Shown piece by piece: positions 4,958-7,012 of a stretch of 7,012 nucleotides of DNA. Within the stretch, counting starts at the first letter, position 1, and each line of letters opens with the position of its first letter. The stretch comes from an uncultured Anaerolineaceae bacterium (lineage in GTDB: Bacteria; Chloroflexota; Anaerolineae; Anaerolineales; Anaerolineaceae). Below the pieces are notes generated by a model. The model saw only the letters and a list, made by a program, of their open reading frames with translations. It did no database searches and was not told the DNA's origin. A program made the translations under genes and the position numbers. The stretch lies in assembly GCA_937894825.1 (NCBI GenBank), contig CALCQT010000330.1, forward strand, positions 1 through 7,012. Reading direction: 5' to 3'.

Positions 4958-5772
4958 TGACAGTAAGGGCAATAATGCGTCCCACGCTGTCCAACAACAT
5001 CCTTTACAATCGGCGTTCCGCAGCGATAACAGGGTGCGCCGGCCCGTTGGTAAACCTGAAAATGGTTTTGAAAATTCCCACCACGGTAGACCCAATCGAT
5101 ACTGGCGCCGTTATTTTTAATACCGGTCTGCAGGACGCTTTTTATAATTTCCGGCAATCTCTCAATCTCGTCTGACCGCAGCGTAAAAGCCTTACGGGTC
5201 GGCAGGATTCCGGCCTGGAACAAAATCTCATCGGTATAAATATTCCCTAGCCCGGCAATGAAACTCTGATTCAACAACAGCGCTTTGATCGCCGTTTTCC
5301 TCGCGCCCAGATTCGTCCTTAGCCACTCGGCATTAAACGCCTCAGAAAGCGGTTCAATCCCGAGCGCCGCAAAAAGCGTCTCCGGCGTTGCAGTCAGCCA
5401 GATCCGCCCAAATTTCCGTGTGTCATTGAACACCATCCGCAAGCCATCGGCAAACCGCAGCAGGAAGCGGTCGTGTTTTTGAAGCGTACCCGCGTCATCC
5501 GTTTCAACCCGGATATCCCCGCTCATGCGCAAATGAATGATCAATGACTTCGGAGGAATTGAAATAACGATATATTTTCCCCGCCGGGAAACACCATCGA
5601 CTGATTTACCGCTGAACCAGGCCAGAAAATCCGTACCGGGATCAGAAAAGGCCAAAGTCCGATCCCAAAACAAATCGGCAGCGTGTATCTGCCGATTCAG
5701 AATGGATTCGCCTGTGATGCCGCCCTGTTTCAATGAACGGACGATGGTTTCAACTTCCGGAAGTTCAGGCAT
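4951..5772 (-). CDS. mutM: Formamidopyrimidine-DNA glycosylase (Fpg/MutM)
   Basis: This bifunctional base-excision repair enzyme removes 8-oxoguanine and formamidopyrimidines and then cleaves the abasic site (beta/delta lyase). The 273 residues match the usual family length (about 270) and are complete. The N-terminus MPELPEVETI supplies the catalytic P2 (first residue after Met removal) and E3. K66 in SRRGKYIVI is the conserved DNA-contacting Lys. HLRMSG spans 80-85, NDTRKFG spans 116-122, and AGLGNIYTDEILF (173-185) belongs to the helix-two-turn-helix. A C-terminal zinc finger uses C248, C251, C268 and C271, with R263 in GQRGTHYC just before the second pair. All catalytic residues are intact, and Fpg is preferred over Nei because of the PELPEVE start. 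The gene begins 5 nt after the prs stop with only AGGTG as a ribosome binding site, so it is probably translated by coupling to prs in the same mRNA. Confidence 0.97.
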   Translation of the reverse strand: MPELPEVETIVRSLKQGGITGESILNRQIHAADLFWDRTLAFSDPGTDFLAWFSGKSVDGVSRRGKYIVISIPPKSLIIHLRMSGDIRVETDDAGTLQKHDRFLLRFADGLRMVFNDTRKFGRIWLTATPETLFAALGIEPLSEAFNAEWLRTNLGARKTAIKALLLNQSFIAGLGNIYTDEILFQAGILPTRKAFTLRSDEIERLPEIIKSVLQTGIKNNGASIDWVYRGGNFQNHFQVYQRAGAPCYRCGTPIVKDVVGQRGTHYCPYCQH

Positions 5773-5777
5773 AGCAC

Positions 5778-6761
5778 CTATTCATTGAACAATGCGCCAA
5801 CGCTGACGCCCCGATTCGTTCGCGAAATCACCTCGCCCAACAAATCCGAAATGCTGAGAATTGTGAGTCGGTTGCCAAACATCTTTAGTGATTCTTCCGG
5901 GATCGGGATGGTGTCTGTTGTGATAAATTCCTTGACATCCGTGGCCACCAGCCGTTCAACAGCGTTACTTGAAAAGACCGGATGGACAAAGTTCACGTAA
6001 ATATCCCGCGCGCCTTCTTTTTTCACCAGGTTAATCGCATTGACCATGGATCCGCCGGTGTCAACTTCGTCATCCACCAGAATGACATCCTTGGTTTTGA
6101 TGTCGCCGATGAGCGCGAGGGCTTCCGCTTTTGAATCGTTCCGTTGCCGGCGTTTCTCGATAAACGCCAGCGGAACATCCAGTTTCGCCGCGATATTCCG
6201 GGCGCGCTTGGCAAAGCCCAGGTCGGTAGACACAACCACCGGGTCCTTCATCTTCGGCATCAAGCTGGCCAGATATTTAATCATCTTATGATAAGCGGTC
6301 AGCGCATCACCAGGAACGCTGAAAAAGCCCTGAATCTGGCCGGCATGCACATCGACCATCATATAACGGTCCGCCCCCGCTACCTCAAGAAAATCGGCCA
6401 CCAGGCGTGCTGTGATCGGCACACGCGGTTGATCTTTTTTATCGGATCGGGCATAACAAAGATAAGGAATCACCGCGGTAATCCGTGCGGCGGAATCCAA
6501 CCGCAGCGTCTGGATCAGAATCAGCAACTCCATCAGATTGCGGTGAACCGGGCGGGAGGTGGTCTGGATCACATAACAATCCTGACCACGCACACTGCTT
6601 TTCAATTGTACAAATAAATTTTCATTTGGAAATTCGGTAATTGTTCGTCCACAGAGTGGAAGCCCTAAATAATCTGCAACCTTCTGTGACAGCTTTTCAC
6701 AACTGGTGCCGCTAAACAATTTAATGTCACCATACATCAGATCGTGCCGATGATTAAGCAT
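5778..6761 (-). CDS. prs: Ribose-phosphate pyrophosphokinase (PRPP synthase)
   Basis: The enzyme makes 5-phosphoribosyl-1-diphosphate from ribose 5-phosphate and ATP, feeding purine, pyrimidine, NAD, His and Trp synthesis. The 327-residue protein carries the family signatures in order: IKLFSGTSCEKL (13-24), SRPVHRNLMELLILI (69-83), ITAVIPYLCYARSDKKDQPR (94-113), VDVHAGQIQGFF (136-147), the flexible catalytic loop EKRRQRNDSKAE (202-213) and the PRPP-binding loop LVDDEVDTGGSM (228-239). HPVFS (260-264) and DTIPIPEE (283-290) follow as in class I enzymes. Some normally strict positions differ: VSTDLGF replaces the usual SPDxGG, and DTGGS replaces DTGGT. The ATG at 6761 is well supported by GGGGAG (6773-6768) with a 6-nt spacing; Met9 is an alternative without such a site. 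The gene has its own promoter downstream of an rRNA operon and leads mutM. Confidence 0.95.
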   Translation of the reverse strand: MLNHRHDLMYGDIKLFSGTSCEKLSQKVADYLGLPLCGRTITEFPNENLFVQLKSSVRGQDCYVIQTTSRPVHRNLMELLILIQTLRLDSAARITAVIPYLCYARSDKKDQPRVPITARLVADFLEVAGADRYMMVDVHAGQIQGFFSVPGDALTAYHKMIKYLASLMPKMKDPVVVSTDLGFAKRARNIAAKLDVPLAFIEKRRQRNDSKAEALALIGDIKTKDVILVDDEVDTGGSMVNAINLVKKEGARDIYVNFVHPVFSSNAVERLVATDVKEFITTDTIPIPEESLKMFGNRLTILSISDLLGEVISRTNRGVSVGALFNE

Positions 6762-6807
6762 TCAAATCTCCCCGTTTATTCGGAAATCAGTCGAATTTTC
6801 TACTTAT

Positions 6808-6836
6808 AGTATAGCATCACTATCTATTAAGCGCAA
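6808..6836 (-). promoter_or_regulatory. prs-mutM promoter
   Basis: On the minus strand TGCTATACT is an extended -10 (TATACT at 6813-6808) with TTGCGC (6836-6831) at an ideal 17-bp spacing. The transcript start would be near 6801, giving a leader of about 40 nt before the prs ATG, with GGGGAG in it. The box is AT-rich and lies downstream of the rRNA terminators, so it would drive prs independently. Confidence 0.65.
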
Positions 6837-6874
6837 AACAGCAGGACGATAAAAGCATCAAAATATGTTTGACT

Positions 6875-6933
6875 AAAAGAAAAAAATTGTTATTCTCCTG
6901 TCTTTGTACAAAGCACAAAAACATGGGAATAAC
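6875..6933 (-). terminator. Second (distal) rRNA operon terminator with an inner palindrome
   Basis: Read on the minus strand, GTTATTC (6933-6927) pairs with GAATAAC (6895-6889). The arms extend imperfectly to 13 bp with about 10 matches, and the second arm is followed by AATTTTTTTCTTTT. The loop holds a perfect 12-bp palindrome CTTTGTACAAAG (6902-6913), which can form its own inner stem. The position after the proximal terminator and before the prs promoter suggests a back-up terminator. Confidence 0.55.
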
Positions 6934-6961
6934 AACAAAATTCCTGCCGCTCTCAGAGCGG
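6934..6961 (-). terminator. Proximal rRNA operon terminator
   Basis: On the minus strand CCGCTC TGA GAGCGG (6961-6947) is a perfect GC-rich 6-bp stem with a 3-nt loop, followed by AATTTTGTTGTTATT. It lies about 25 nt beyond the predicted 5S 3' end. An extra T7 run (6980-6974) sits between the 5S end and the stem. Confidence 0.75.
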
Positions 6962-6984
6962 TCTGCAGAGAAAGAAAAAAAGAT

Positions 6985-7012
6985 CAGGTTGGCAATAACC
7001 TACTCTCCCAGG
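6985..7012 (-). rRNA. rrf: 5S ribosomal RNA, 3' end only
   Basis: The minus strand opens with GGGAGAGTAGGTTATTGCCA, the strongly conserved 3'-terminal part of bacterial 5S rRNA (consensus GCGAGAGTAGGnnnnTGCCAGG). Only about 28 nt are in the window; the rest, and presumably the 23S and 16S genes, lie beyond 7012. The exact 3' end is uncertain by a few bases. The T-run and two terminators that follow agree with the end of an rRNA operon. Confidence 0.85.

Noticed and set aside
4926..4963. Tiny mobile element bounded by 7-bp CTGACAG duplications
   Set aside because: One repeat lies inside the mutM coding end and the other overlaps the HAD stop; a single copy and the expected position of a terminator make an insertion unlikely, so it is kept only as a finding to check.
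6144..6617. 157-codon plus-strand ORF opposite prs
   Set aside because: It is antisense to a well-supported prs gene; its composition (His, Arg, Gln rich) and lack of recognisable motifs mark it as a shadow.
1..7012. CRISPR array, insertion sequence, tRNA, phage or toxin-antitoxin module
   Set aside because: No regularly spaced direct repeats, transposase or integrase motifs, cloverleaf-like tRNA signature, or paired small toxin-antitoxin ORFs were seen on either strand.

Overview
The window looks like an ordinary stretch of bacterial chromosome with moderate G+C. The best guess for its source is a Chloroflexota (Anaerolineae-like) bacterium. That guess rests on gene style only: a Thr/Pro-rich lipoprotein carrying a YCF48/Asp-box propeller, a PIG-V-type mannosyltransferase, and a somewhat divergent PRPP synthase. 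No taxonomic marker is complete, because only the last ~28 nt of a 5S rRNA are present, so the assignment is weak.

Layout. Plus strand, 1-2835: the 3' part of a class I SAM-dependent methyltransferase (COG1092/RlmI-RlmK-like) overlaps by 17 bp a lipoprotein predicted to fold as a seven-bladed Asp-box propeller. Next come a 26-codon membrane microprotein ORF with a strong ribosome binding site, a rho-independent terminator, a ~110-nt structured leader, and methylglyoxal synthase (mgsA). mgsA converges on a minus-strand PIG-V/Gpi18-like glycosyltransferase (2899-4173). That gene diverges from a plus-strand HAD phosphatase-like gene (4189-4929). Only 15 bp separate the two start codons, and this gap holds two overlapping extended -10 boxes, each placed so that its transcript would start at or within one base of its own ATG. 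The HAD gene converges on mutM, with a perfect 11-bp hairpin spanning the join. mutM lies 5 nt downstream of prs, and both are read on the minus strand from an extended -10 promoter at about 6808-6836. Upstream of that promoter, also on the minus strand, an rRNA operon ends: 5S 3' end, T-run, hairpin terminator, then a second stem with a T-tract.

How the genes relate. prs (PRPP for nucleotide, His and Trp synthesis) and mutM (8-oxoG repair) probably form an operon insulated from the rRNA operon by two terminators. mgsA opens a phosphate-releasing bypass from dihydroxyacetone phosphate. The glycosyltransferase and the lipoprotein are cell-envelope functions. I see no mobile element, CRISPR array, toxin-antitoxin pair, defence island or biosynthetic cluster, and I do not think an undescribed multi-gene system is present. 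The most unusual items are the divergent, apparently doubly leaderless promoter and the 26-aa membrane microprotein. Every stretch longer than 300 bases holds a gene.
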